From positions 326,410 through 390,409 of the forward strand of contig NZ_KK211161.1 in NCBI RefSeq assembly GCF_000620645.1: a DNA stretch of 64,000 nt. The letters are read 5' to 3'. Origin of the DNA: Nocardioides sp. URHA0032. GTDB lineage: Bacteria; Actinomycetota; Actinomycetes; Propionibacteriales; Nocardioidaceae. This document shows positions 25,524 through 33,202 of the stretch, piece by piece. A program made the translations under genes and the position numbers. A model generated the notes under the pieces. That model searched no databases. It worked only from the letters and a program-made list of their open reading frames with translations, and had not been told where the DNA came from. The first letter of the stretch is position 1. The number at the start of each line of letters is the position of its first letter.

Positions 25524-28500
25524 CTACAGCGCCAGGACCCGGTCCACGCGGTCCAGGCCCGCCTCGGCGTGGGTGATCCAGACGACCGTGCGCCCGTCTG
25601 CGCCGTCCAGCACCTCGGCGGCGAGCTCCTCGGCGGTGGCGCCGTCCAGGTGCGCCGCCGGCTCGTCGAGCACCAGCACCGGCTGGTCCGCCAGGAGGGA
25701 CCGCGCGATCGCGATCCGCGCGCGCTCGCCACCGGACACCTGCGCGTGCCCGTCGCCGAGCCAGCTGTCCAGGCCGTCGGGCAGCGAGTCCAGCCACCCG
25801 CCGAGCCGCGCCTGGCGCAGGGCCGCGTCCACGTCTCCGTCGGAGGCGCCGGGCCGGGCGAGCCGGACGTTCTCGGCGAGCGTGGTCGCGAAGACGTGCG
25901 GGTCGTCGTCGACCAGACCCACGGTGCGGCGTACGTCGTCGAGCGCCAGGTCGGGGAGTGCGTGGCCGCCGAGCCGGATCACGCCCCGGGCCGGGTCCAC
26001 GAAGCGCAGCAGGAGGGACGCGAGCGTGCTCTTGCCGGACCCCGTGGGCCCGACGACCGCGACCCGGTCGCCCGGGGCGAGCGTCAGGTCGAGGCCGCGG
26101 AGCACGACCCGGTCGCCCCAGGCCGCGTCGACGTGGTCGACGGTGATCGCGTCCCCGTCGGCCAGCATCGGGGCGGCGGGCGTGGACACCACCGGCGTCC
26201 GCGCCGCCAGCTCGTCGAGCCGGTCCTCGGCGGCACGGGTCCGCGCGGCGACCGCGCCGGCGTCGGCGAGCGAGCTCGCGACCTCACCGAGCGCGAGCGG
26301 CAGCAGCACCAGCAGAGCGAGCACCGGCCCGGAGACCTGGCCGGCGAGCAGCATCGCAGCGACCGCGACACCGATCCCGGAGCACAGGAGCACCACCGCC
26401 CGGCCGGTCGCCAGCCAGGTCGCCGAGGCGGTGGTACGCCGGCCGAGCTCGGCGCCCACGGCCGCGACCGCACCGACCGCGCGCTCCTCGGCCTGCCACA
26501 TCGCCAGCTCGCCGGCGGTCTGGGTCGCCTCGACGACCGCGTCAGACAGCCGGGCCCGGGCGTCGACCGCACCGCGCTCGGCACGGGCGGCGCCGGTCCG
26601 CGAGAGGAGGTAGCCGGCGCCGCCGGCGAGGCAGACGCCGGCGACCACGAGGGCCGCCGGCGGCTCGACCAGTGCGGCGACGAGCACCGCGAGGCCGCCG
26701 GTGATCGCGAACCCGTGCACGGGCATCCGCACCCGCAGCTGCCGGTCGAGCACGCTGTCGACGTCGTCGACGATCGCCGCGAGCACGTCGCCACGCCGCC
26801 GGCCCAGCGCCCCGGGCGTGAGCGGCACCACGGCGTCGTACACCTCGACCCTCCGGTCGGCGAGCAGGCGGAGGACGACGTCGTGGGAGCGGAGGCGCTC
26901 GACGTACCGCAGCACCGGGCGGGCGATGCCGAAGGTCCGCACCGCCACGATCGCGACGAGGAGCGTGAGGATCGCGGGCCGGTACGACGCCTGCACGATC
27001 AGCCAGCCGGCGGTGGCCGTGAGCGCGACGCCCGAGGCCGAGGCGAGGCCGCCGAGGATCGTCGGCAGCGCGAGGCCTCGTCGCCGCTCGTCGGCCGGCT
27101 CCGCGGGCGGGGCCGGGCGGGCCGCCACGGACACCGGCCGGACCGGGACGGCCGGCACCGGCGCGCTCAGCTCGACCACCCGGTCGGCGACGGCGGCCAG
27201 CGCGGGCCGGTGGGCGACCACGACGACGCCGCTCGTGCCCCCGAGCTCCCGCACCGTCTCGGCGATCACCCGCTCGGTCGCCGCGTCGAGGTGCGCGGTC
27301 GGCTCGTCGAGCAGCACGTACGGCCTGCCGGCCAGCACCACCCGCGCCAGGGCGAGCCGGGCGCGCTCCCCCGCGGACAGGGTGCCGCCGTCCTCGCCGA
27401 GCACGGTGTCGAGGTCGACGCCGAGCGCCACCTTCGCCAGGGCCGCCCGCAGCCGATCGTCGCTCGCGTCCGGGACGGCCAGCCGCAGGTTGTCGGCCAC
27501 CGTGCCCGACACGAACACCGGCCGCTGCGGCAGCCACGCGATCCGGTCCCGGGCCGGACCTCGGACCGTGCCGCCGGTCGGCTCGAGCAGGCCGGCGAGC
27601 ACGGCGAGCAACGTGGACTTGCCGCTGCCCGACGGCCCGGTGATGGCGAGCACGCCGCGGTCCGGGACGTCGAGGGAGACGTCCTCGAGGGCGGGTACGG
27701 CGCGGCCGGGGCGCAGCACCGTCACGTGCTCGACGCGCAGCGCGCCGGGGCGGCGTACCGGACCCGCGCCGGCGGCGTCGACGAGGTCGCTCGCGGCCTC
27801 GAACGTCGCCACCCCTTCGGCGGCGGCGTGGAACTCGGCGCCCACCCGGCGCAGCGGCCAGTACGCCTCCGGTGCGAGGAGCAGCACGACCAGCGCGGTC
27901 CGGAGGTCGAGGCTGCCCCCCGCGAGCCGGATGCCGACCGTCACCGCGACCAGCGCGACCGACAGCGTCGCCACCAGCTCGAGGACCGCCGAGGAGGCGA
28001 ATGCGATGCGCAGGGTCTCGACGGTGCGGCGGCGGTACCGCTCGGTGATCGCCCGGATCGTCGCCGACTGCGCCTCGGCCCGCCGGAACGCGGCCAGCGT
28101 CGGCAGTCCCCGCATCACGTCGAGGAAGTGGCCCGACAGCGAGGCCAGCGCCCGCCACTGGGAGCGCGCGCGGTCCTGGGTCGCGAGGCCGACCAGGATG
28201 CCGAAGACCGGGATCAGCGGCAGCGTGCAGAGCACGACCAGCGCGCTGATCGGGTCCTGGGTGGCGATCGCGACGAGGGTGACGAGCGGCAGCACGGCCG
28301 CCAGCACCAGCGCGGGGACGTAGCGGGTGAGGTACGGCTCGGCGGCCGAGGCGCCACGGGTCGCGAGCCCGGCGAGCTCACCGGTCGACCGGCCAGCGCC
28401 GCCGTCGCGGAGGATCGCGCCGACCACCCGGCAGCGGAGGTCGGCGCCGACCAGCGACGCCGCCCGGGCGGCGCTGGTGTCCGACGCCCACCCGGTGGCG

Positions 28501-28703
28501 GCCCGGACCGCGAAGACCGCGACCACGACCGCGGCCCAGGTGCCGACCGCGTCGTCGTGCAGCGCGGCCAGGATCAGCTCGGTGACCGCCCACGCCTGGC
28601 CGACCAGGAGCAGGCTGCCGAGCGCGCCGGCGCCGAGCACCACCGCGAGCGGACGGTGGGCCGGGGCGAGGTGGCGGCGTACCCGGGGGTCCGTCGGCCT
28701 CAT
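25524..28703 (-). CDS. cydDC: CydDC fused heterodimeric ABC transporter (cytochrome bd assembly)
   Basis: A single 1059-residue chain contains both halves of the CydDC exporter, which moves glutathione or cysteine-type thiols and is required for cytochrome bd maturation. The first half (CydD-like) has about six membrane helices and an ATPase with Walker A GPSGSGKST, signature LSAGERARLALARV and Walker B YVLLDEPT. The second half (CydC-like) repeats this with GPTGSGKST, VSGGERARIAIARS and VLVLDEPA. Fusion is common in Streptomyces and relatives. The true start is the ATG at 28703, overlapping the cydB stop by 4 bp; the 1620-codon frame is an artefact running through cydB and cydA. Confidence 0.93.
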   Translation of the reverse strand: MRPTDPRVRRHLAPAHRPLAVVLGAGALGSLLLVGQAWAVTELILAALHDDAVGTWAAVVVAVFAVRAATGWASDTSAARAASLVGADLRCRVVGAILRDGGAGRSTGELAGLATRGASAAEPYLTRYVPALVLAAVLPLVTLVAIATQDPISALVVLCTLPLIPVFGILVGLATQDRARSQWRALASLSGHFLDVMRGLPTLAAFRRAEAQSATIRAITERYRRRTVETLRIAFASSAVLELVATLSVALVAVTVGIRLAGGSLDLRTALVVLLLAPEAYWPLRRVGAEFHAAAEGVATFEAASDLVDAAGAGPVRRPGALRVEHVTVLRPGRAVPALEDVSLDVPDRGVLAITGPSGSGKSTLLAVLAGLLEPTGGTVRGPARDRIAWLPQRPVFVSGTVADNLRLAVPDASDDRLRAALAKVALGVDLDTVLGEDGGTLSAGERARLALARVVLAGRPYVLLDEPTAHLDAATERVIAETVRELGGTSGVVVVAHRPALAAVADRVVELSAPVPAVPVRPVSVAARPAPPAEPADERRRGLALPTILGGLASASGVALTATAGWLIVQASYRPAILTLLVAIVAVRTFGIARPVLRYVERLRSHDVVLRLLADRRVEVYDAVVPLTPGALGRRRGDVLAAIVDDVDSVLDRQLRVRMPVHGFAITGGLAVLVAALVEPPAALVVAGVCLAGGAGYLLSRTGAARAERGAVDARARLSDAVVEATQTAGELAMWQAEERAVGAVAAVGAELGRRTTASATWLATGRAVVLLCSGIGVAVAAMLLAGQVSGPVLALLVLLPLALGEVASSLADAGAVAARTRAAEDRLDELAARTPVVSTPAAPMLADGDAITVDHVDAAWGDRVVLRGLDLTLAPGDRVAVVGPTGSGKSTLASLLLRFVDPARGVIRLGGHALPDLALDDVRRTVGLVDDDPHVFATTLAENVRLARPGASDGDVDAALRQARLGGWLDSLPDGLDSWLGDGHAQVSGGERARIAIARSLLADQPVLVLDEPAAHLDGATAEELAAEVLDGADGRTVVWITHAEAGLDRVDRVLAL

Positions 28704-29716
28704 GCGACCGCCTCGAGCTCCTCGTCGGGGATGTGGTGGGTGGAGATCCGGCGGCGGAAGACCCAGTAGGTCCAGGCCTGGTAGGCCAGCACGATCGGCG
28801 TGAAGATCGCAGCCACGATCGTCATCACCGTCAGCGTGTAGTCGGTCGCGGAGGCGTTGGTCGTGGTGAGCGAGTACGCCGCGTCCGTGCTCGACGGCAT
28901 CACGTCCGGGAACAGCGCGACGAACAGGCCGGCGACGGCCAGCGCGATGGTCGCGAAGGTGCCGATGAACGCCCAGCCCTCGCGTCCGGTCCGGGCCATC
29001 AGCACCCCGCCCACGAGCGCGAGCGCGGCCACCACGAAGAGGATCGCGGAGCCGGCGTTCCCGGTCAGGGACTGCGCCCAGACGAGGAAGACCACGGCGG
29101 CGACGGCCGCGAGGAGGCCGAGCTGGACGGCCGCGGCCCGGGCCCGGTGCCGGATCTCGCCGTCGGTCTTCAGCGCCAGGAACATCGCCCCGTGGGTGAG
29201 GAACAGCAGCAGGGTGACGAGCCCGCCCAGCAGGCCGAACGGGTTGAGCAGCGTGAAGATCGTGCCGGTGAAGTCCTTGGTCTCGTCGATCGGCACGCCG
29301 CGGACCAGGTTCGCGAACGCGACGCCCCACAGCACGGCGGGGACGTACGAGCCGACGATGATCGCCCGGTCCCACCAGGAGTGCCAGGCGGCCTCCGGGC
29401 GCTGGTGGCGGTACTCGAACGCGAGGCCGCGCACGATCAGCGCCAGCAGGATCAGCAGCAGCGGCAGGTAGAACCCGCTGAACAGCGTCGCGTACCACTC
29501 CGGGAACGCCGCGAACGTGGCGCCGCCGGCGGTGATGACCCAGACCTCGTTGCCGTCCCAGACCGGCCCGATGGTGTTGATCATGATCCGGCGCTCGCGG
29601 TCGTCGCGCGCCAGCCAGGGCAGCAGCATGCCGACCCCGAAGTCGAAGCCCTCGAGGCAGAAGTAGCCCATCCAGAGGACGGCGATCAGGATGAACCAGA
29701 CGGTGGTGAGCTCCAT
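28700..29716 (-). CDS. cydB: Cytochrome bd ubiquinol/menaquinol oxidase subunit II
   Basis: This is a 338-residue subunit with about nine membrane helices. It starts MELTTVWFILIAVLWMGYFCLEGFDFGVGML, the characteristic CydB opening, and has the conserved RRIMINTIGPVWDGNEVWVI near residue 40. CydB partners CydA in reducing O2 with high affinity. It follows cydA by 15 bp and overlaps cydDC by 4 bp, so the order is cydA-cydB-cydDC. Confidence 0.95.
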   Translation of the reverse strand: MELTTVWFILIAVLWMGYFCLEGFDFGVGMLLPWLARDDRERRIMINTIGPVWDGNEVWVITAGGATFAAFPEWYATLFSGFYLPLLLILLALIVRGLAFEYRHQRPEAAWHSWWDRAIIVGSYVPAVLWGVAFANLVRGVPIDETKDFTGTIFTLLNPFGLLGGLVTLLLFLTHGAMFLALKTDGEIRHRARAAAVQLGLLAAVAAVVFLVWAQSLTGNAGSAILFVVAALALVGGVLMARTGREGWAFIGTFATIALAVAGLFVALFPDVMPSSTDAAYSLTTTNASATDYTLTVMTIVAAIFTPIVLAYQAWTYWVFRRRISTHHIPDEELEAVA

Positions 29717-29731
29717 GTCTCCGCTCCTCTC

Positions 29732-31189
29732 TCAGTAGGCGAACGCCAGCGGGCGGTCTTGGTCGTCGTCGCTGCCGCGCAGCGTCGGGTCCGGTGGCTC
29801 CTCGAAGGGGTCGGCCCCCTTCTTCACGAACCGCACGATCAGGCCGACCTCGATCACCGCGAGGACGGCGTACAGCAGCGTCAGGCTGAGCACGGAGATC
29901 CACGCCTCCGTCGTGCTGACCCCGGGCGAGACCCCGTGTGCGGTGGTCATCAGGCCGAACACCACCCACGGCTGGCGGCCCATCTCGGTGAAGATCCAGC
30001 CGAAGGAGTTCGCGAAGATGACGAGGAGCGGCGTCGCCACCGCCATCCGCGCGAACCACCGCGACGTGGGCGCCCGGCCCCGGCGGGTCAGGAACAGGAT
30101 CAGCGCGGAGAACAGGGCGGCCAGCATGCCCAGCCCGATCATGTAGCGGAACGTCCAGTAGGTGACCGGGATGATCGGCGAGTACTTGCCGGACGGGTCG
30201 TAGTACGTCGAGCCCGGGTCCTGGCCGTACTTCTCCTGGTACTCCGCGCGCAGGTCGTTGATGCCCTGCACCTGGCCGTCGAAGCTGCCGGTCGCGAGGA
30301 AGGACAGCAGGCACGGGACCGTGATGGAGAACTTCTCCGAGCTGCCGTCCGGCGTACCGATGGTGAAGATCGAGAACGGCGCGCACGAGTCCTGCGTGTC
30401 GTACAACGCCTCGGCCGCCGCCATCTTCATCGGCTGGACCTCGGTCATGATCTTGCCCTGGTAGTCACCCGAGACCGAGACCACGACAGCGGCGAACAGC
30501 GTGACCCACGCGCCGAGGCGGATGCCCTTGCGGTAGAGCAGCCGGTCGTGCTGGTGCCGCTCGGAGACGTAGAGCCAGGCGCTGACGCCGAGCACGAACG
30601 CGCCCGCGGTCATGTACGCCGCGCTGATCACGTGCGGGAAGGTCGCGAGCTGGACCTTGTTGAACATCACGTCCCCGAAGTGGTGCAGCTCGGCGCGGCC
30701 GGTGTCGGGGTTGTACTCGTAGCCGACCGGGTGCTGCATCCAGGAGTTCGCGGCGAGGATGAACCAGGCGCTCGCGAGCGTGCCGAGGTGCACCAGCCAC
30801 ATGCAGCCGGCGTGCAGGCCGCGGGGCAGCTTGTCCCAGCCGAAGATCCACAGGCCGAGGAACGTCGACTCCAGGAAGAACGCCAGCAGCGCCTCGACCG
30901 CCAGCGGGGCGCCGAAGATGTCGCCGACGAAGCGGGAGTAGTCCGACCAGTTCATCCCGAACTGGAACTCCTGCACGATGCCGGTCACCACGCCGATCGC
31001 GAAGTTGATCAGCATCAGCTTGCCGAAGAACTTCGTGAGCCGGAGCCAGTCGGGCTGCTTGGTCCGCAGCCAGAGGGTCTCCATCACCGCGACCAGGGCG
31101 GTCAGGCCGATCGTGATCGGCACGAACAGGAAGTGGTAGACGGTCGTGATGCCGAACTGCCACCGTGCGATGTCGAGGATGCTGTCCAA
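29732..31189 (-). CDS. cydA: Cytochrome bd ubiquinol/menaquinol oxidase subunit I
   Basis: This 485-residue heme subunit oxidises quinol and reduces O2. His19 in TTVYHFLFVPITIGL is at the same number as the E. coli heme ligand. FPHVISAAYMTAG carries the second His, and YWTFRYMIGLGM the heme Met. The quinol segment MTEVQPMKMAAAEAL is followed by a short Q-loop. The best start is the TTG at 31189, with GCGGAGACCACG upstream giving MDSILDIARWQFG; the frame extended to 31399 has no homology-like sequence. It is first gene of the operon and lies downstream of the DevR-type and Rex-type sites. Confidence 0.95.
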   Translation of the reverse strand: MDSILDIARWQFGITTVYHFLFVPITIGLTALVAVMETLWLRTKQPDWLRLTKFFGKLMLINFAIGVVTGIVQEFQFGMNWSDYSRFVGDIFGAPLAVEALLAFFLESTFLGLWIFGWDKLPRGLHAGCMWLVHLGTLASAWFILAANSWMQHPVGYEYNPDTGRAELHHFGDVMFNKVQLATFPHVISAAYMTAGAFVLGVSAWLYVSERHQHDRLLYRKGIRLGAWVTLFAAVVVSVSGDYQGKIMTEVQPMKMAAAEALYDTQDSCAPFSIFTIGTPDGSSEKFSITVPCLLSFLATGSFDGQVQGINDLRAEYQEKYGQDPGSTYYDPSGKYSPIIPVTYWTFRYMIGLGMLAALFSALILFLTRRGRAPTSRWFARMAVATPLLVIFANSFGWIFTEMGRQPWVVFGLMTTAHGVSPGVSTTEAWISVLSLTLLYAVLAVIEVGLIVRFVKKGADPFEEPPDPTLRGSDDDQDRPLAFAY

Positions 31190-31227
31190 CGTGGTCTCCG
31201 CTCCGGACGTCGTGTGACGACGAGGAA

Positions 31228-31233
31228 ACGCTA
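31228..31233 (-). promoter_or_regulatory. Putative -10 element of cydA
   Basis: TAGCGT on the minus strand lies 38 bases upstream of the TTG start and 42 bp downstream of the DevR-type box, a plausible position for activation from that box. Confidence 0.4.
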
Positions 31234-31275
31234 GGGAGGACTGTGCCTCCGCGACCCGGGCCGGGGGTCCCCCGG

Positions 31276-31295
31276 TTCGGGCCAAAGGTCCCGTC
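31276..31295. promoter_or_regulatory. DevR/DosR-type box upstream of cydA
   Basis: TTCGGGCCAAAGGTCCCGTC matches 14-15 of 20 positions of the mycobacterial DosR consensus, with TTCGGG on the left and GTCCCG on the right. It is the second such site in the window and would place the bd oxidase under DevR. Identification is by pattern; it needs a binding test. Confidence 0.6.
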
Positions 31296-31302
31296 CCAGC
31301 GC

Positions 31303-31320
31303 TTGTGAAAACTTTCTCAA
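31303..31320. promoter_or_regulatory. Rex-type operator upstream of cydA
   Basis: TTGTGAAAACTTTCTCAA differs at only one defined position from the Rex consensus TTGTGAA-N4-TTCACAA. Rex senses the NADH/NAD+ ratio and represses cyd genes in Streptomyces (established). The site is 7 bp from the DevR-type box, so both redox inputs could meet here. Confidence 0.7.
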
Positions 31321-31398
31321 AGTCTCCATCGGGCAGAACAGAGTCGAATCGCGGGGTCTTCCCGACCCTCCGAAAAGGTGTCCCGGGTCTCACCAGCA

Positions 31399-31420
31399 CG
31401 CCGAGTCGGCGCAGTCTCAG
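31399..31420. repeat. Extra direct copy of the 22-bp palindrome arm
   Basis: The 22-bp unit beginning CGCCGAGTCGGCGCAG occurs here and again at 31431-31452 in the same orientation, 10 bp apart. Confidence 0.9.
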
Positions 31421-31430
31421 TCGAGAAGCC

Positions 31431-31474
31431 CGCCGAGTCGGCGCAGTCTCAGCTGAGACTGCGCCGACTCGGCG
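31431..31474. terminator. Perfect 44-bp palindrome directly behind the thiolase stop codon
   Basis: The 22-bp arms (31431-31452 and 31453-31474) are exact complements with no spacer. On the minus strand the hairpin begins immediately after the thiolase TGA, so termination of that operon is a likely role. There is no T-tract, as is usual in high-GC actinobacteria. The extra arm copy upstream makes it look like a mobile or REP-type unit. Together with the cyd promoter it fills the 285-bp gap 31190-31474. Confidence 0.75.
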
Positions 31475-32659
31475 TCAGCGGGTGAGGAGGACCGACGAGC
31501 CGTGGCCGAACAGGCCCTGGTTGGCGGTGATGCCGACCCGGGCGCCCTCGACCTGGCGACCGGTGGCCTGGCCGCGGAGCTGCCAGGTGACCTCGCAGAC
31601 CTGCGCGAGGGCCTGGGCGGGGACGGCCTCGCCGAAGCAGGCGAGCCCGCCGGAGGGGTTGACCGGGATCCGGCCGCCGAGCGTGGTCTCGCCGGCGCGC
31701 AGCAGCGCCTCGGCCTCGCCGCGCTTGCAGAGCTGGAGGTCCTCCATCCAGTCCAGCTCGAGCGCCGTCGACAGGTCGTAGACCTCGGCGAGGGAGACGT
31801 CGGCCGGGTCGATGCCCGCTTCCTCGTACGCCGCCTGGCCGATCGACTCCTTGAACGTCAGCTCGGGTGCGGCCACCGCCGTACTCGCGTCGGTGGAGAG
31901 GTTCGGCATGTCGAGCACGGTGTTGGGGAAGGTCGGCGTGACCGTCGAGATCGCGTCGATCCGCACCGGGTCGGCGAGGCCGTGGCGCGCGGCGTACTCC
32001 GTGCTGGTGAGCACGACCGCGGCCGCACCGTCGGAGGTCGCGCAGATGTCGAGCAGGTGCAGCGGGTCCGAGACGACCGCGGACGTCAGCACGTCCTCGA
32101 CGCTGACCTCCTTGCGGTAGCGGGCATGAGGGTTCGCCAGCCCGTGCCGGGCGTTCTTGACCTTCACCCGCGCGAAGTCCTCGGCCGTGGCGCCGTAGAG
32201 GTCCATCCGGCGGCGCGCGTACATCGCGAAGTACGCCGGGTTGGTCATGCCGAGCAGCCGGAACCGCAGCCAGTCCGGGTCGTCCCAACGCTCGCCCGCG
32301 TTGGGCGCGAGGAAGCCCTTCGGGGTCGTGTCCGCGCCCACCACGAGGGCCACCTCGGACAGGCCGGCCAGGATCCGGGCCCGCGCGGTGTCCAGGGCCT
32401 GCGCGCCGGTGGCGCAGGCGGCGTACGACGTCGCGACCCTGGCGCCGTTCCACCCGAGCGCCTGGGCGAAGGTCGCGCCGGCGACGTACCCGCCGTAGCC
32501 GTTGCGGACCGTCTCGCCGCCGACGACGAGGTCGACGTCCTGCCAGTCGATGCCCGAGTCGGCCAGTGCGGCCCGGGCCGCGTGCACGCCGTACTCGACG
32601 AAGTTGCGGCCCCACTTGCCCCACGGGTGCATGCCGACACCCGCGACGGCGACGCTCAC
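31475..32659 (-). CDS. Thiolase-fold lipid-transfer protein (Ltp2-like aldolase/thiolase)
   Basis: This is a 394-residue thiolase-superfamily protein of the SCP2-thiolase type. The N-terminal part has VVGGETVRNGYGG and TSYAACATGAQAL, where the thiolase Cys region is expected. The C-terminal part has AEVYDLSTALEL in place of the thiolase HDAF histidine, and NPSGGLACFGEAVPAQAL near the end. A Tyr in this position is characteristic of Ltp2-type retro-aldolases, which act with a DUF35 partner on steroid side-chain acyl-CoAs. The DUF35 gene overlaps by 4 bp upstream, and a KstR-type operator precedes both. A role in sterol or similar side-chain removal is therefore likely. Confidence 0.85.
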   Translation of the reverse strand: MSVAVAGVGMHPWGKWGRNFVEYGVHAARAALADSGIDWQDVDLVVGGETVRNGYGGYVAGATFAQALGWNGARVATSYAACATGAQALDTARARILAGLSEVALVVGADTTPKGFLAPNAGERWDDPDWLRFRLLGMTNPAYFAMYARRRMDLYGATAEDFARVKVKNARHGLANPHARYRKEVSVEDVLTSAVVSDPLHLLDICATSDGAAAVVLTSTEYAARHGLADPVRIDAISTVTPTFPNTVLDMPNLSTDASTAVAAPELTFKESIGQAAYEEAGIDPADVSLAEVYDLSTALELDWMEDLQLCKRGEAEALLRAGETTLGGRIPVNPSGGLACFGEAVPAQALAQVCEVTWQLRGQATGRQVEGARVGITANQGLFGHGSSVLLTR

Positions 32660-33102
32660 TGGTCGGCCTCCTCGCCCATCTCGGTCACCGGCTTCCAGCG
32701 CCAGATCGACCGGTCGCCGGACTCGTCGGCGTAGAGCGTCTCGACGACGAGCTCGACCTCGCCGCCCACGCGCAGGTCCACCACGCCGTACCCGTCGGCG
32801 ACCTGGCCGACGACGACCAGTCCCTCGGGCAGCTCGACCGCGGCGAGCGCGAACGGCTCGTACGGCTCGGTGCGCGGGACGTACGGCGGGGGCGGCTGGT
32901 ACTGCGCGTCCGTGTACGACCAGACGGTCCCGCGGCGGGACAGCTCCACCTGCTCGAAGTCCTCACCCGCGCAGCCGGGGTTGCGGCAGAAGCCGTCGGC
33001 ACGGGGGAAGAACACCGTCCCGCAGGTCGTGCAGCGCGTGCCCAGCAGCGCCGGGTCCGGGTCGGTCGTGAACCAGCCCTCGATCGCAGGCGTCGCCGTC
33101 AT
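32656..33102 (-). CDS. DUF35 OB-fold protein with zinc ribbon, thiolase/aldolase partner
   Basis: This 148-residue protein has a rubredoxin-like zinc ribbon with Cys24, Cys27, Cys39 and Cys44 (GTRCTTCG and FCRNPGC). An OB-fold domain follows, with GTVWSYTDAQYQPP and PFALAAVELPEGLVVVGQV. DUF35 proteins bind acyl-CoA and form complexes with thiolase-like or Ltp2-like partners. GGAGGGTTC before the ATG is a strong ribosome-binding site. It is first in the two-gene operon behind the operator at 33120. Confidence 0.9.
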   Translation of the reverse strand: MTATPAIEGWFTTDPDPALLGTRCTTCGTVFFPRADGFCRNPGCAGEDFEQVELSRRGTVWSYTDAQYQPPPPYVPRTEPYEPFALAAVELPEGLVVVGQVADGYGVVDLRVGGEVELVVETLYADESGDRSIWRWKPVTEMGEEADQ

Positions 33103-33117
33103 GAACCCTCCGGAGAA

Positions 33118-33133
33118 CTAGAACGTGTTCTCA
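33118..33133. promoter_or_regulatory. KstR-type operator upstream of DUF35-thiolase operon
   Basis: CTAGAACGTGTTCTCA contains AGAAC-GT-GTTCT (33120-33131), matching the KstR cholesterol-regulon palindrome (TAGAAC-N2-GTTCTA type). It lies 16 bases upstream of the DUF35 start, where TetR-type repressor binding would block the promoter. Confidence 0.7.
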
Positions 33134-33153
33134 TCTTAACCGCATCGACCGGA

Positions 33154-33199
33154 GTCGTCCGCCTGAGGGCGGCGTATCGAGGTGCGGGAGGCGGACGAC
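33154..33199 (-). terminator. Hairpin downstream of cystathionine beta-synthase gene
   Basis: Perfect 11-bp arms GTCGTCCGCCT (33154-33164) and AGGCGGACGAC (33189-33199) enclose 24 bases. It starts 4 bases after the cbs stop on the minus strand. The loop contains CTCGATACGCC on that strand, resembling the REP-like element at 12030. Confidence 0.6.
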
Positions 33200-33202
33200 C
33201 CG

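Noticed and set aside
25524..30386. Single minus-strand frame of 1620 codons
   Set aside because: Only the part up to 28703 is CydDC. The upstream part runs through cydB and cydA in another frame without protein similarity.
28733..31234. Plus-strand open frame of 833 codons
   Set aside because: It is antisense to cydB and cydA and has shadow-type composition without hydrophobic helices or motifs.
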